Below are positions 44,325 through 57,210 of a stretch of DNA of 64,000 bases, piece by piece; positions within the stretch are counted from its first letter, which is position 1; every line of letters starts with the position of its first letter. The notes under the pieces are model-generated. The model was not told the origin of the DNA, ran no database searches, and saw only the letters and a program-made list of their open reading frames with translations. The DNA lies in assembly GCA_004794785.1 (NCBI GenBank), contig SJOL01007384.1, positions 243,898 to 307,897 on the forward strand, written 5' to 3'. The position numbers and the translations under genes were made by a program. The DNA is from Opisthorchis felineus (taxonomy: Eukaryota; Platyhelminthes; Trematoda; Opisthorchiida; Opisthorchiidae).

Positions 44325-44760
44325 TAACAATAATATTGATAATCATGTTGTTTATTCCCAACGGGTGGGTGGCATACCGCCGGGCAGGATCATAATTTTG
44401 CAGTCAGAATAAAGGCATGACTGAGGGGTTTGTGGGTGCAGGCGATTGCGTGGAAAAGTGGCAGCGTCTATGCAGTGGGCATTATCCGATGTAATAATAA
44501 TAATAGGTTTATTTCCCAACTTGTGGGGAACACGCCGAGTGAGGCATGATCGGGTCGTTACAACCTGAACGCGGCAGGTAACAACACAACGGGCATGCTT
44601 ATCACGTGAGAAGTCTCCACAGTTGTGGGGAACAAATAGGAGAACAATGGGCATGGGGTGCGACAAGTTCAAAGATGAAGCCTGTTGACCTGAACTAAAA
44701 CTGATAACCGTTGCTGGCCATGAGTGACCTTGGACGGCCGAGTAAATGGGTAGGGTTACC
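44325..44760 (-). mobile_element. Two tandem LINE 3' ends with (TTA)n termini
   Basis: On the minus strand two related units follow one another. Each has a catgcct...ccaca/cccg...ttgggaa(a)taaac motif, including an AATAAA-like signal, and then a TTA-rich terminus (44493-44503 and about 44325-44342). The second unit starts tcggataatgcccactg, like the plus-strand unit at 48383. A 151-residue frame spanning both units is an artefact whose Ile run comes from the (TTA)n. Confidence 0.55.
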
Positions 44761-47700
44761 AAATGCAAAAATGGAGATGAAGATTGAAGATTTCGATCTG
44801 GAGACAAATGGCAAGCTTTGTCTCAAAAATATGGTTTAAAATGAAACTGAGTAGACTCACTGGTGTCACTGTTGAAGGGAAGTCAGGTGTACAGGGTAGT
44901 TTTGATGGGGAGATAGTGCCAAAGCATAGGCACAATCGAACACCGTTAATGAAAATGAAATTTTGGAAGAGGCAAACTGAAATTGCGGCAGAAAACTAGG
45001 TTGGTTAAATCCGAACGATATGTTCAACGGTTTAGAACGAGGCGGTTTGGGCCAGGTGAAAAATTTGTTTGTGGTTGCGATTACATGCTCGAGTGGGCGA
45101 GAGGCTGGGGTCGAGATTCTGAAGAAGGCAGTTGCGGGAGTGCCAGCAGACTGGGTATGGCAGTGCCATGCCGTCATTGCACTGACATACTTCGGTTTCT
45201 GGACGGCCTCATAACGGTGGTCAAGATTGCCGCCATCTGACAGGTGCTTCGCATTTCCGTGGCAGCTTGATCTGGGTTAGACGAGGAGATGGACACAGGT
45301 AGAGTGAAGCCAATGTAGAGTCATCGGCAATTTTGATTCAGTTGAAGGATCATGTCAGTGTAGACCGCGGGCAAGCTAGATTGAATGAATAACGGTTGTA
45401 CGGGGCGTTTGCGCAACTGCAGCCGAAGTTTGAAGCTTGGGAAGAGGGGGAATGGGGAAGAAAGAATGAATAAGATGAGAGCAGCAGCGTCTGATGAGTG
45501 CAAGCAGGCATCAAATAAAAAAGTGTCCAATGGGAAAAAATCTAAAAGCGGATGCCAGCAAGCTGAATTAAACCAGGAAGAGGTGGATTTTGTTGGCTGA
45601 CCTAGAAACCAAGCGCTAGCTGGGCCAGAGTAGGTGCCTGGTTTAGGGAAGGTAAGGACTTGGTCGCCGAGGCAGGGGGTTAGCCGTTGGATTAGTTGGA
45701 ACAGGAGATTACATGGCGGTAGTTTTTAGCTCAGCAAAAACAAAAATCCAATCACAGTGTCTCCGTTGTGCAAAGGGGGTGTTAATGTAAACAGGGACAG
45801 CCGACAAATAATAAGCAGTTGGACAACAGCTTCCGAGATAATGGGTACGAACCGTAATTTAACTGGAATCTACTACGCCAACTCAACAGCATGGTAAGGG
45901 TATGGGTCGCCTGTCACCGAGTGCCGTCAGCTCCAAGCAACGAATGATGCATGTCAAAAAACAGCAGTTAGGTGCTAGTTGTGACTGCTGGTAATCAGGA
46001 AATAATGAAGGATTTACGTTTTATGTGTACATGACTGCTCCAGAGAACAAAAGGGAAGAACGTGTGTGTTATATCTGGATGATGATGTGGACTTGGGGTG
46101 GTGCAGCCCAACTAAGACGATGGTGGCAACTCCTTGTATGTCGAGGGCAGCCGTGAGCCTCGCACACTGCCTTCAAGCTACCCCATTTATGTAGTTTTTA
46201 AACAAAACGAAAGGACTGCTGTCATTCGCTTGCATTTCTTGTTGTTGCCAGACAAGTGACAACCGGGACAAGTTCAATCCACCTACAGGCAAACAACAAC
46301 GGTGCTCTTTTATAACCTTCCCGAATTGGAGGCCAGGCTCGGAACCACGGGCGATGCATCCGTGCTACCGGAGGGGTGACGAGTACACGAACGCACCATG
46401 GTGCAACGAAACAGAGCGACCCTCCCTGCAGGGCGTACCCGTCCACCACACGAGGTTGTCATCCCTCGTGAATGCTACCAGATCTGCAAGATGACAAGCC
46501 ACAAGCAGTCATAATTGTGGTTTGTGCATCAATAAATAACCACAGCTACCAGCAACGCACTGGAAGCTGCCAACAAAAACGCTGCGGTTTCGCCTACGGC
46601 AAGAAAGCCGGACAAAGGCGGAACAGCCAACCTTCTACAGGGACGGATGAAACTCTCCAGCAGTCATCTGTTAACAAACCGCCCGACTTGCCCGCAGAGG
46701 CTGGCCCTGACAGTTGGACGATGCAAAATTCTAGGCGATCGGTGGGAGCGCGCAGCCCAAAGAAGACTCCTTGATTCACCCAAAAATGTTCCAGGGAGGA
46801 ATGCGGTAGACCAGCCCTTAGATACATGTAACACCACATCATGCGTCAAATGTACTGAACCGTGTATAGTGCAAGTGTTTGCCCCGCGATGTCTATCTAT
46901 GGAAGAACTCTGCACAAAAGCGCGTGGCACGCTTTGAGCAAAGTCAACTCAAGGCAAAAATATCTTTAAGGAACATGCACACAGCAGAATTGTGAGGAAA
47001 ATTTTCTTGAAGACGCTTTCAATGAAATCGGTAAACATGACAAGTTCTGCATGCAGCACAAATCATTTAACTTTCGTAGACTTTCAGATATCACCCTCCT
47101 CAAGTGAGCACAAATACTATAAAACCCCATAAGGATGTAGTTGTCTGCCGTGAAAATATTTCCTTTGCTTTCTATCTTTACCGCTAGTAACGGGCAGTAA
47201 AATTTGCGCAGAGCATCCCTACCTTGAAGTTGCAGCGTTTATCTCATTACACAGAGATATACATTGTGCATAAAATCAGGGGTAAATAATCGCGTCTCTC
47301 GGTAGCCGCCTAAATGGTGAGAAACTAGTATGGCGTTCCACGTCGGTTTTTAAACGAAATCCAGCTTCCCTGCCCGCTCAAGTTTCTGATTCTGAAGAGG
47401 TCGATGTTCCATCCGGGATGAATCTAGGGGCTTCAAAAGTATCACTTCCAAAATGTCGAATTTCATTTGCATTGTTTTACAAAAGGCCTTGCTGGCTGGT
47501 TCCAGACGGTGTGGGGTGGATGCGTAGCATCATTAAACATTTTAGAGCAAGAACTCCAACCAAAAAGCAACTGCAATTCAGTAATCGTTTCTCGTCGTTA
47601 AATCAAGCGTTTGATGCCTTTATAACACGTCCACAAAAATGGCTTCGTTCCTGTTAATTCCGATGGGGTTGTACAGATCCATTAAGTCTAGCCTTTGAAT

Positions 47701-48382
47701 ATCCACACAAACTTTCATCGTTTGCGCACAATTTTCATTGATGTTATTCCATTTCACACGTTGGCCGTCAAACAGGTTGCAGTTGACCTAGGGGCAATCA
47801 AGCGCACACAAAAGAGCAACCGGCAATCGCTTACAAAGTTGCCAGCCTTGGTGGTTATAGTGGAGGCCTCCATTTTTTGGTACATACCGCTAAAGAGAAG
47901 GACGTTGCGCTTGTATTTTGGTGATACTGGTAGTTGCACTTAGCCATTGAGCCTGTCTTCTACATGATAGGATACACAAGAAATATTAGGAAAGGTGTAA
48001 CTTCATACAAAGGGGGGTATGTAAACCAGTGCCTCAGCGTTATCGTCCCAATTTGCACTTTTCTTGTCCCTGGCAATAAACCCAAATGTCCAAGGCCATG
48101 CAGCTCTAGCAACTGTTACCACTTTTAGTGCAAATTGGCGGGCCGGACCACTAAAATACTCCTCCTCCATATTTTTTCTGGTTTCTTATTTTCCGCGACT
48201 TACTGTTACATATAACTTGCCGGGGGGACTCCTTCCGGTGTGATGTTGTCCGCCTTTTCCTAATTGTGATGGTCTGAACTTGCTTCCACTTAGTATGTTC
48301 CCTACAAGCTGAAACTTGAATAACCGTGTTTCTTCACCCCTCATATCCAATGGGTTTAGATCGTCCAGGCTTAGGTATGACC
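44761..48382. other. Intergenic, probable eroded repeats
   Basis: The plus strand is locally G-rich. Frames are short and not recognisable. By context this is likely the body of old retroelements, but no domain could be shown. Confidence 0.35.
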
Positions 48383-48549
48383 TCCTCTGCGTCCGATAAT
48401 GCCCACCATTTACGCAACTGCCTCATTTCGACGCATCCCTGTGCACCCACAGCTTACGTCAGTCTTAACGTTGAGTTTACTATGCCGTTATTATCATACC
48501 CGTTTGTATGCCATCCCTCAGTCGTGAATGAACATTATTATTATTAAAT
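48383..48549 (+). mobile_element. LINE 3' end with (ATT)n terminus
   Basis: Resembles the minus-strand unit at 44325-44492: tccgataatgcccacc, gcaactgcc, tgtgcacccacagctta, atgccatccctcagtc, then gaacattattattatta. Opposite orientation to the 44-kb copies. Confidence 0.55.
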
Positions 48550-50379
48550 TACCCATGTAGTGTTGAGATCGGTTGTCCTGAGGTCTGACCTGCTGCCGGC
48601 TGCCTGGGTTTAGTTGATGTTGGACTATCGTCCCATCTAGATTAATTTAGAGGCCTAGGCGCATCACTAGCCTGACGGATTGTAATCTACTGGACCGTAT
48701 AGAGGTTGGGCCACCGGTCGCTGTGGTTCACGAAACATGACACCGGAGCCAGTGCTTCCGCGACCATAGGTTAAATAGGCAGGGGAAGATAATTTGAGCG
48801 CTCGGTATTCTAATTGAATTTTCGAAAGCTACGACGTGTCCCTGATGGGCTAAAACAGAAAAGCAATTGAGTTCAGAATACCAGTCCAAACGTTTGAGCC
48901 CCATCTAGGCATCCGGATTCCCGGTGATGCTAAGGAAGTATTCTGCCAGAGGTATGATTGCCTCAGTGGACAATGAAATTTGGTCAGCTGCAGAAATATG
49001 AACGCAGATTTGAGTGATTTTTGACTCACTCACATACGCAGCAAAACGCAACATTTTGGCGTAGAAAGTTTTATTCCATTTTTATTGCAGCCAAGAGAAT
49101 TGTACAGCTAAGGAATAACACTGCTGTAGTGGCTATTTTGGGAGGATGAAAGACCACTGGGGTGAGAGCTAGTTGGAGATATTCGGACGTCAAGCGCCCA
49201 CTGCTGGTCAGCAGTTTAGATGGAGCTATCTCCAGATGGTGGAGGAAAAGGGAGCGACTGTATTATTGTGGACAGCATGCACATATTATTACCGTGCCTA
49301 GAAGAGTAAGGTTATCCAGGGACTGCTGACGACGGGTGTCGATCGCCTCCTGGAGAGATAGATGATCACTGAGCCACATTTGGAATTTGTCAGAAGAAAG
49401 GTGGGCTTGGGAGAGCTGATGGAAATTTTCTCAGAAAAGTATTGAATAGAAGAGGACAATCACTGATCCACATGAGCTAGGCCGGCGCAGGCGAAGCCAG
49501 TGCGTTGTGATACCAAAATCAAACAGGACATGGCCAAGCCCGTGTTTAGTCTTGGAGAGGTTAATACGGTTGGAGAAGTAAGTTGAGGCTGTTCATGCAT
49601 TAACAGGTTCTCATATAATCTTACCCGGGTTAGTGGGTCAGTTTGAGAAACTTTGGACAATCCTGCTTGCATTTACAGAAAGACTTTTACATTCTCACAA
49701 CTGGGGTTAATCACTAAGCCTGCCCACGTCTGCCTGCATGGATTGTCTATTCACGGGAACATGGGACAACCAGAGAATAGCAACGAGAAAGGTATGACAA
49801 AGAATATCTGAGCCAGGATCTAGATGGTTTCGTTAAACACCCAAGAATTGGTACCATCCAAGCCTGGTGGAACCCAAGAGCTAAATGTGGACAAAAATTT
49901 TTGATTGTGTTGGGTGGAGGAAGCCAGAATTGGCATTACTTCGGGAGTAGGGCGTAGAGTAGTTCATGCCAGTACAGGCTGCAAAACGTGCCCTATAGCT
50001 GTTGGTAAGTGGTTCAACCACTACGCTCGGTGTTGAAGTCAGGTCACCCGTGGAGTGCAGAGCAGGGCGGCAATAATATGACCTTCCAACGATGTCCCAT
50101 CAATCAGAAGTAGAACGCCAAAGTTTTGTGTACTCTGGTGAAGAAATGGCCCTCGGAATCTTGGTGGTAATCGCAATTAACCTGATTTCCGCACTGACTG
50201 ACTTTGGTCCCGAATCCAATCCTTACGCTTGAGAGTGCGGTATGGGGCGTCAGAGCTTTAGTCACGTTTTGATGTGCTATGGCTGCACAGGAGGAGGATG
50301 TCGTAGCACTTTTAAGATAGACTGGGGGCGACTGGTCATTCGTTCTCCTTGGGGCTTAGGTCCAGCACCATGTCTTAGT
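48550..50379. other. Intergenic, nothing recognised
   Basis: No coding or repeat family signal could be assigned. Confidence 0.35.
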
Positions 50380-50814
50380 TCAAGAATCGCAAGTGGTGGG
50401 GCATATCAGCGTAGTCACCACAATAGAGGTCTGAATCCAGTGGGGCGAGGGAAGTTGTAGCATAGCAATTCTTAGGAAAGCAAACAGTATAATGAAAGTG
50501 ACTTCATGAATCCTGGGGCGTTCGTTGGTGAAGGTGAAGTCTAGGACCAAGGGGAGCCAACCGAGATGGAGTCTTTTGGGTGAGGTTGCTGGTGCCATCC
50601 AGCGATGCTTACGATGTCCGTGGAAGTGACTGGAGGCAAAGGGGTATATTTGTGAGAGTATACCGTCTCCTGTTGTGGCTGAGAATGATAGTGGACAGAC
50701 TTTATTAACTGGGTCCCTAGCCTGCGGTTTTGATTTGAGGCACTGGGGGTAGGTTAGCGTAAATGATGGGGCCGAAACGAGTGTTCTCGAGGACGCGGAT
50801 TTCAGAGCAAACAT
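50380..50814 (-). pseudogene. Possible LINE endonuclease remnant
   Basis: A 144-residue minus frame with LVLDFTFTNERPRIHEV, similar to the (I)LDLVFTNE..I..V segment near the end of CR1-type endonuclease domains. No catalytic motif is visible, so the assignment is weak. Confidence 0.3.
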
Positions 50815-52087
50815 GCGTGCTTCTCCGGCTCGTCTAGTCGGAGTGCAAAACCGGAACGCGTTTTATCCTTGCCAGTCATCTGTGTCCAAGGCGAGTATGG
50901 CTTTAGTGAGTATGATGAGGTGAGGACTTAGTGCCACAGAGTTGTCAGGTGCAGTCAGCATGCCAGCAAGACCGGCACGACGGCCTAATATAGATTCCCG
51001 CGCGAGCTCACCTGTTTAATTAACAGAGGTAAGGCGGGGATCGTAAAAGGGAAAGTGCATTGGTTGCACTCCAAAATAGCTCAACGGACTATGTTGTAGA
51101 TGAATAAAAGCAGAAAACGATAAGTCCTGGTGTGATTAAAGAAGAGTGAGAAGGGGGTAATGTGCGAGCTAAGTAATGGCTGGCAATGTAACTCAGTTGC
51201 AGACAACTTGGCGGCTCCCTCTGGCTTCGACCCAGGGCCGAAGGACTAGGTAGAGCACCTTTTTGCTTACATCAGAAAAAATGAGTGTCAGACGTGAAAG
51301 CGGCCATTGCAATCGAGGTGAAGCATTGTTTCGTTTTTTAGCTGAATCTTATTTTTTGCGCCTCCGTTTTGGAGAGTTGTTAGGCAAGGATGGGCCTTTG
51401 CGTTCTAGGTCCTGAAACTGTTAAGTGTCCACCACTTGCGGTTGGCGACGTATTTGGAAACTGTTACTGGACTTGATTGCGGTAGGGTTGGCAAATGTTG
51501 TGAACAATTTGCCGGCACCTTCGACAAGGCCACCACTCCGCTGTTTGTCGCCGTTGAAGGGGATGCCGTCTGATGCCGGAAGTCATCGAAGTGGAGACAG
51601 GGCCCTCCACTTGGCTCTACTGGCTGACTAATTTGGGGGACGTGGATGCGGGCCATGGATCGATTCTGACAGTCAAAACAGGTGAAGGATTGCGGGTACG
51701 TCGGTTGGAAGGTAAGCGCCCCAAGAACAGCTGGTACACATATGTTGGGACTCTAGGGCTGTTGTATTCTGACCAGCGGAGATGATCGTGGGAAGCAGTC
51801 ATTGTCAAGAATTGGGGTCCCTCCTGAAGATGCAGGAAGTCAAGGTCACTTTCAGATGAGGGTGAATAAGAAAACAGAGTGATCGAAGTGACCACTGAGT
51901 GGAACGGCACAGAGGATTCGTAAAGAAGACAACGAACAAGAATGTTCTTTGTCATTTCCGCAGTGCCGGGCTTTGGCAGAGTCTGCGACCTCCACCAAAA
52001 GCATGAAGATCATGTCGTGCTAAGTGACCCCAAACCGGATGAAATGCTGAATAGAGGTTGTGACACCACCATTCATAGACTCATGGA
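50815..52087. other. Intergenic, unassigned
   Basis: Short overlapping frames without recognised homology. By position it may belong to the same decayed minus-strand LINE as the flanking remnants. Confidence 0.3.
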
Positions 52088-52165
52088 CGAATACACAGGA
52101 TCGAGACTTTCGCCCGCGCTCTCCGGGTAGACTTTGTTCCTGTCACTTAGCGACTCTTGTTTTAA
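52088..52165 (-). repeat. Partial copy of the 115-bp LINE 3' unit
   Basis: Plus-strand text acacaggatcgagactttcgccc, cgctctccgggt, tttgttcctgtc matches the unit at 56560-56640 (acacaggatcgaggctttcgccc, ttcccgggtcgg, tgttcttgtc). Minus orientation. Confidence 0.6.
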
Positions 52166-53813
52166 TTTATATGACAGAGAACTGTATGGTCGATAAATAT
52201 GCTCCTGGGTTTACTTGTTACAGAATAGCCCAGATGCGGTCCGGGCGTCACCAAGCGTGTTAACATATCCATTAGGAGTCTTAACAGCAGTAGTTTCAGA
52301 GAGGAGCGCTCACTAGGAAACGTTGGGGTTGGTGGTTCGGTCATCGCCTCTAAGTGGACCAGGATATAGACAAAGGCTGCGGCATGGGTATTGCGCACCG
52401 CGCATCGGAAATCGCAAGTGGGTGGGGGAAGACAGAGCTGAATACAGAACAGCAAAGGGACAAGGGCTATGTTCGTGGGACCATGGCTTATACGAACAAC
52501 GCTGCGTATTTTTGCGGAAAAACCTATCACATTCCACCTATCAAAGGGGCGGCACAGCAGTTTGTTGTGTGTATCTCATGTAGGGGTGAAGAGTAAAAAA
52601 ACCACGGGGGAAGCTCAAGCCAAAGATCCACACTGTAGAAAAGTCATCAAAGTTTTACGTCAAAGGAGAAAGTCTGGAATAATTTAAAAACGCGAACCAA
52701 CCTGGTTTAAAATGCATACAACGTGCCAAGTAAACTGGCGGGTATCCGTTGTGTACGACGTCACCGGGAGTAGTTTCGACCTCGAAGTATCCATATCTGA
52801 AATCCCCTGTCTGTTAAAAAAATAAATCACATAGACTCATGCATTTTGTTAGCGCCTGCTGTCCAAATAATATTCCTCCACATCTTTGCATGAATCATTC
52901 CTCGTCCCGTGTGACTTTTTTTGACACCAACAGAGGCCTTGACCGAGCTGCATGCGCTTGTCAAGGCACTGAATCGCACGATAATTTACAGACCATCGAC
53001 GTATGAGATGCTGGTTTGGTCTGCTGTTCCGGGTGCGAAATCCACCAGTTTCATGGGTTTTCGCAATGCCAACTCTCTGTACTTTTGGTTTATCTTGCAG
53101 TGTGCTCTCTTGACAGCGTTCTCATGGTGTCGACAGGGCCCGAATGTAGCGGGCCAAATAGTAAGTGCGAGGGCTGAATCACTCAATGTTGTCTGGAAGG
53201 AGCAGTGCACATTTGCGATCGCGCCATCGGTGACGTGTTTACTGGGCGATCGACTTCATCGTGTTTAAGTAATGTCAGTGGGATAAGGTTTTGTGCATCA
53301 TCCAAGGGATGTGGAATCTAGGTGTGTTCTTGAGGAGGTCATCAAGTGACACACAGAGGGGAAAAATGGACGTTTTCGTTTCTACAATTTTCTGAACCAT
53401 CTCTCGTTCCTAACTGGCTTTGCGTAACCCCTCATTTCGGCAGTCAACTAGGGTAATTTTTTACTCGACCGTCTGCTAGATGTGACTACAAGTCCGGTCA
53501 TTCCGCCGCAGAAATCTGCCAAATTCGTCAACGCCCCCAGGAAATTTTTACTCACATCTTGGCTAAATTATCGATTGTCGTGAGATTCCAACAACATCCA
53601 AGAATTTCGACAACTGCGCACTCCGCATTGGAGCCAGGACGTGGCCAACGGCAGTGTGACGACTGCTGTGGCTGTTACCACGAGAGTGGTGCCTTAAAGT
53701 ATACAAGAACAGTGTGCCTTTATTATCAGACCCATGCCGACACGTAACCTGCATCAAATGCATGCACTCACAAACACAATAAGCAACTCACATACTTCGT
53801 TCCCCACCCAAAA
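52166..53813. other. Intergenic, no recognisable gene
   Basis: Frames up to 122 codons exist, but none shows family motifs or a convincing splice context. Confidence 0.35.
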
Positions 53814-53825
53814 CATCCTTCCATA

Positions 53826-54317
53826 GTAGCGAAATACACTCATTTGCAGACAAATTTGGTTTTGCGAGAGACTCACCTGGAACCCAGCTGAATGGCTCTT
53901 TTGTGATGTTTCCAGGCAACTGAATTGCTGATGTAAGCGGAAAATTTATTGCCTCGACCAAAGACAATTTACAGTGACAGCAATGCCATAAACATATATA
54001 CATAGTGGATATATATGTATATATGACTTAGAAGATCGAGACCATTTGCTTATAGAACTTGTTACCTGCCATTTGGGAAGAAGTGCAGTTGCCTGGAAAT
54101 ATCACAAACGAGAGATTCAGCTGGGTTCCAGGTGAGTCTCCCCCCAAAAACTAAATTTGTTTGCAAATGAGCGTAGTTCGCTAATTCCGTGCAATTTGGT
54201 TTCAAGTAGAACATAAGGTTGACGGAAACTTGGAGACTGCGCCTACCTGAAGAGTCGCAAGAAGGGCGAAACCGGTCGTGGGCTGTCGAAGAATTTTCAG
54301 CAACCTTATGAGTAGTG
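53826..54317 (+). mobile_element. Foldback element copy 3, with 12-bp TSD
   Basis: The left arm (about 53829-53925) and right arm (about 54084-54180) are near-perfect inverted repeats of the family seen at 2766. The loop of about 160 nt includes an AT-rich tatatatgtatatatg stretch. A 135-bp tail ends cttatgagtagtg. The 12-mer catccttccata flanks the element exactly (53814-53825 and 54318-54329), which is a target-site duplication and defines a 492-bp insertion. Confidence 0.85.
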
Positions 54318-54329
54318 CATCCTTCCATA

Positions 54330-55277
54330 TTATTACGTCCACACTCACCTCTTAAAATCCAGCAACAGCAGAAATACAACATCCTGTCGACCCCTGTTCC
54401 AGAGCACGTGTCTGATCCTCATGGGCGATCACAGCATCAGCCCACCGACCTGACAAGTGCACTAGCCAGCACAGTGCATCACATTTCTGTAATAGAGGAC
54501 GTCTTCAGGGCCTTTTCGACAACCCAAATGGCCACGACAACCAATAAGCTAACCCATAGCGTGATAGAGACAGTTGCGTGTTATCATGCCGATTCAGAGA
54601 GGTGGTCACTACCATCCGCAACATCCAGTATTCCAACGAGCAACTCGTTATATTTCCTACAAATTCTTCGTTATCATAGTTCCCCCATTCAAACCGTCAA
54701 CTAGTTCTGCGGGCAAGATACTGCAGCTTCACCTCCCCTCCTTTACACGCTCACTTACTTCATTCGAGTACCACTGTCCCACAGCTCGCCAGGAACTCCC
54801 GGCCTCACCATTCCATCTGACTTCTCTGGTTACTTTCAGTTAATCCCGAGGACCCTGCCACTCTTCGGTAATTTAGACCGATTTCGCCGATTGACAACAA
54901 ATGCATATTAATAAATTCACAAAAGTGGCGGATCTAGTATATGGGTTATCTCACATCTTACATTCTTTACAGAAACATGGCACAATCCAGAACTCACTGA
55001 TGGCCATGTAGGTCCCCGCGAGGTCGCACAGGTGCCGTTCACCAATTCTTGACTGAATTCCTTACCACAAAATCAATCTTCTACCTTATCATTCACGTCA
55101 GAGAACAAGATGCCCACAGACTTAATCCACCGCTCCTCATCTTCACCGGATGTAATAACGATATTTTCCCCAACTTACTTCTCGATCAGAAACCCCAAAG
55201 CTAGATTTTCCGTCAGAATCAACCCTCAGAAGTGCACAACGTATATTACTGCCCAAATGCAGGTAAAAGACGCCCCG
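54330..55277. other. Unassigned stretch before the LINE mosaic
   Basis: No recognisable domain. Plus frames of 89-129 codons are Ser/Thr-rich and probably derive from the adjoining LINE, but no motif supports this. Confidence 0.3.
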
Positions 55278-55840
55278 CGCTGAGAACTTAAGGAGCAGTG
55301 CTACACCATTTTTTCGCTTGTGCCTTCCAGGCGTACGACAGCCACAGAACGACAAGGACAAAACCGATCCGGGAAACTTGGGCGAAAGCCTCTTGACCTC
55401 TTTCCCCTCGAGTATCGCCGCCTCCGAGGAGACCTACTTCTTATTTATGCCCCGTTTGAACAAGGTACGGCCAACAGGTTTCTCACCGTTGATCAAGCTA
55501 ACACACGGCGGGGGCATGGTAATAAGATTTTCAAGCCCAGAGCGCAAACTTTCATCAGGCAAAAATTTTTATCATTTCGGGTAGTTGCTGCGTGGAATAA
55601 CCTTTCTCCGACAGTTGTCCAAGCTCCCTCTAGAACCCAGTTCAAAGCACCATTAGACACTTTTTATGCGAGTCCTTGCACTGGCAAGCTTACTGTCCCC
55701 CCCGCTGAGAACTTAAAGAGCAGTGCTACACCCTTTTTTCGATTGTGCCTTTCAGGTGAACGGCAGCCGCTGAACGACAAGAACACAACCGACCCGGGAA
55801 ACTTGGGCGAAAGCCTCGATCCTGTGTATCAATCCGTGAA
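55278..55840 (+). mobile_element. CR1-like LINE 3' end (plus), flanked by two 115-bp units
   Basis: The 179-codon frame (55320-55859) carries the end of a CR1/Jockey-type LINE ORF2: [19 protein letters not shown], then [22 protein letters not shown], then FKAPLDTFY. This matches the standard RRLRGDLI...RVV..WN.LP..VV.A.S...FK..LD ending. A 115-bp unit (gctgagaacttaa(g/a)gagcag to ggcgaaagcctc) lies both before (55278-55393) and after it (55703-55817). The first unit therefore probably ends an older copy against which this 5'-truncated copy is inserted. Confidence 0.78.
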
Positions 55841-56149
55841 TACAGCGCGTCGTATGTAGAGCGTATGCCGTGCCAACATTCTGGAATTCCTGACGCCTTC
55901 TGAATACGGCATTGGCAACCGGCATTCGGCGAACACTGGGCCATGATGAGCTGTTGGGTCCAGGCTTTCGGCTAATCAGAACTCGCCTTGATGCCGGACC
56001 GGCAGGCGCCCACCCTTTTGGCCAATTGTGTGCGGGATACGCTTCCCGGCCGTAGCAGCGCCTCACTGCGACCATCATAGCAGTATCGGTTTTGTAGTAT
56101 ACGGTGACTGATTATGTGCAAGTGTTGGTGATGTACAACTTTGATTACG

Positions 56150-56490
56150 GGACTTCGGCCCATGAGCTTTATTTCCGTTTTTCATCCACAGAAACTGTCG
56201 TAAACTTCTACCTTCGGAGAATCGCTTCCCCTGGTGCTACCATAGCGTGCATATTACTCTGTGGAATTCCACCTAACACCGGGTAAAGATGCCGTATTCG
56301 CATCTAACCTCATGCAACCAGTACCTCGATCTGAAACAATCGTTATGATCCTGGGAGATTTAAACTGCCTCACAATCAACTGGGTCAACCTGTCAGCTCT
56401 CCGCTCTGGCCTGGCTCTCACACCTGTAGAGACACCCACATAACTAGGATGGCGTCCAAATTCCATCCACCTCGCCAGCTTCCGAATAGG
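56150..56490 (+). pseudogene. CR1-like LINE endonuclease domain, part 1 (plus)
   Basis: The plus frame at 56261-56443 contains RSETIVMILGDLNCLTINW, the GDxN catalytic block of AP-type LINE endonucleases. It is followed by a diverged segment (GWRPNSIHLA) at the position of the usual ILDLVLT. The domain is then broken off by a minus-strand LINE 3' end. Confidence 0.6.
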
Positions 56491-56499
56491 TTAACGCCC

Positions 56500-57076
56500 T
56501 TCCACAGGTGATCTTATCTTCGCGAACGAATGTGGCATGGTAGATGTAGTCACGGGTTGATACACAGGATCGAGGCTTTCGCCCAAGTTTCCCGGGTCGG
56601 TTGTGTTCTTGTCGTTCAGCGGCTGCCGTTCACCTGAAAGGCACAATCGAAAAAAGGGTGTAGCACTGCTCTTTAAGTTCTCAGCGGGGGGGGACAGTAA
56701 GCTTGCCAGTGCAAGGACTCGCATAAAAAGTGTCTAATGGTGCTTTGAACTGGGTTCTAGAGGGAGCTTGGACAACTGTCGGAGAAAGGTTATTCCACGC
56801 AGCAACTACCCGAAATGATAAAATTTTTTGCCTGATGAAAGTTTGCGCTCTGGGCTTGAAAATCTTATTACCATGCCCCCGCCGTGTGTTAGCTTGATCA
56901 ACGGTGAGAAACCTGTTGGCCAAACCTTGTTCAAAGTAAGTAAGAATTAGGTCCCCTCGGAGTGGACGATGCTCCAGGGGAAAGAGGTCAAGCACCACGG
57001 AACGCGTTTCACAGTCCACGCGCTTAAGACCGGCAACCATTTTCGTAGCAGCTCGCTGTACACGCTGAATGAGGGT
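56500..57076 (-). mobile_element. CR1-like LINE 3' end (minus), inserted in another LINE
   Basis: The minus frame starts with a [19 protein letters not shown] segment (about 57070-57015, the usual LINE RT C-terminal start). It continues with [19 protein letters not shown] and [18 protein letters not shown], then the 115-bp unit (56694-56579) and gatcctgtgtatcaacc. It is nearly identical in sequence to the plus copy at 55394-55835 over the shared part. It splits the plus-strand endonuclease domain (56150-56490 and 57090-57200). Confidence 0.78.
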
Positions 57077-57089
57077 TACGTCATTGAGT

Positions 57090-57210
57090 CACTGTCCTTT
57101 CTCCCCATGCAAGACTGATCATGCTGTACTATCCGGGATCTCGTTTGCCGCTGGCAATACTTCTCCATATTTAAAACTCCACCTTTTGCCTACAATTGTG
57201 GAGGTATTTT
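57090..57210 (+). pseudogene. CR1-like LINE endonuclease domain, part 2 (plus)
   Basis: The plus frame reads CKTDHAVLSGISFAAG, equivalent to the terminal (K)SDHxV(L) catalytic motif of LINE endonucleases, with Thr in place of Ser. It continues the domain interrupted at 56490. Confidence 0.55.
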
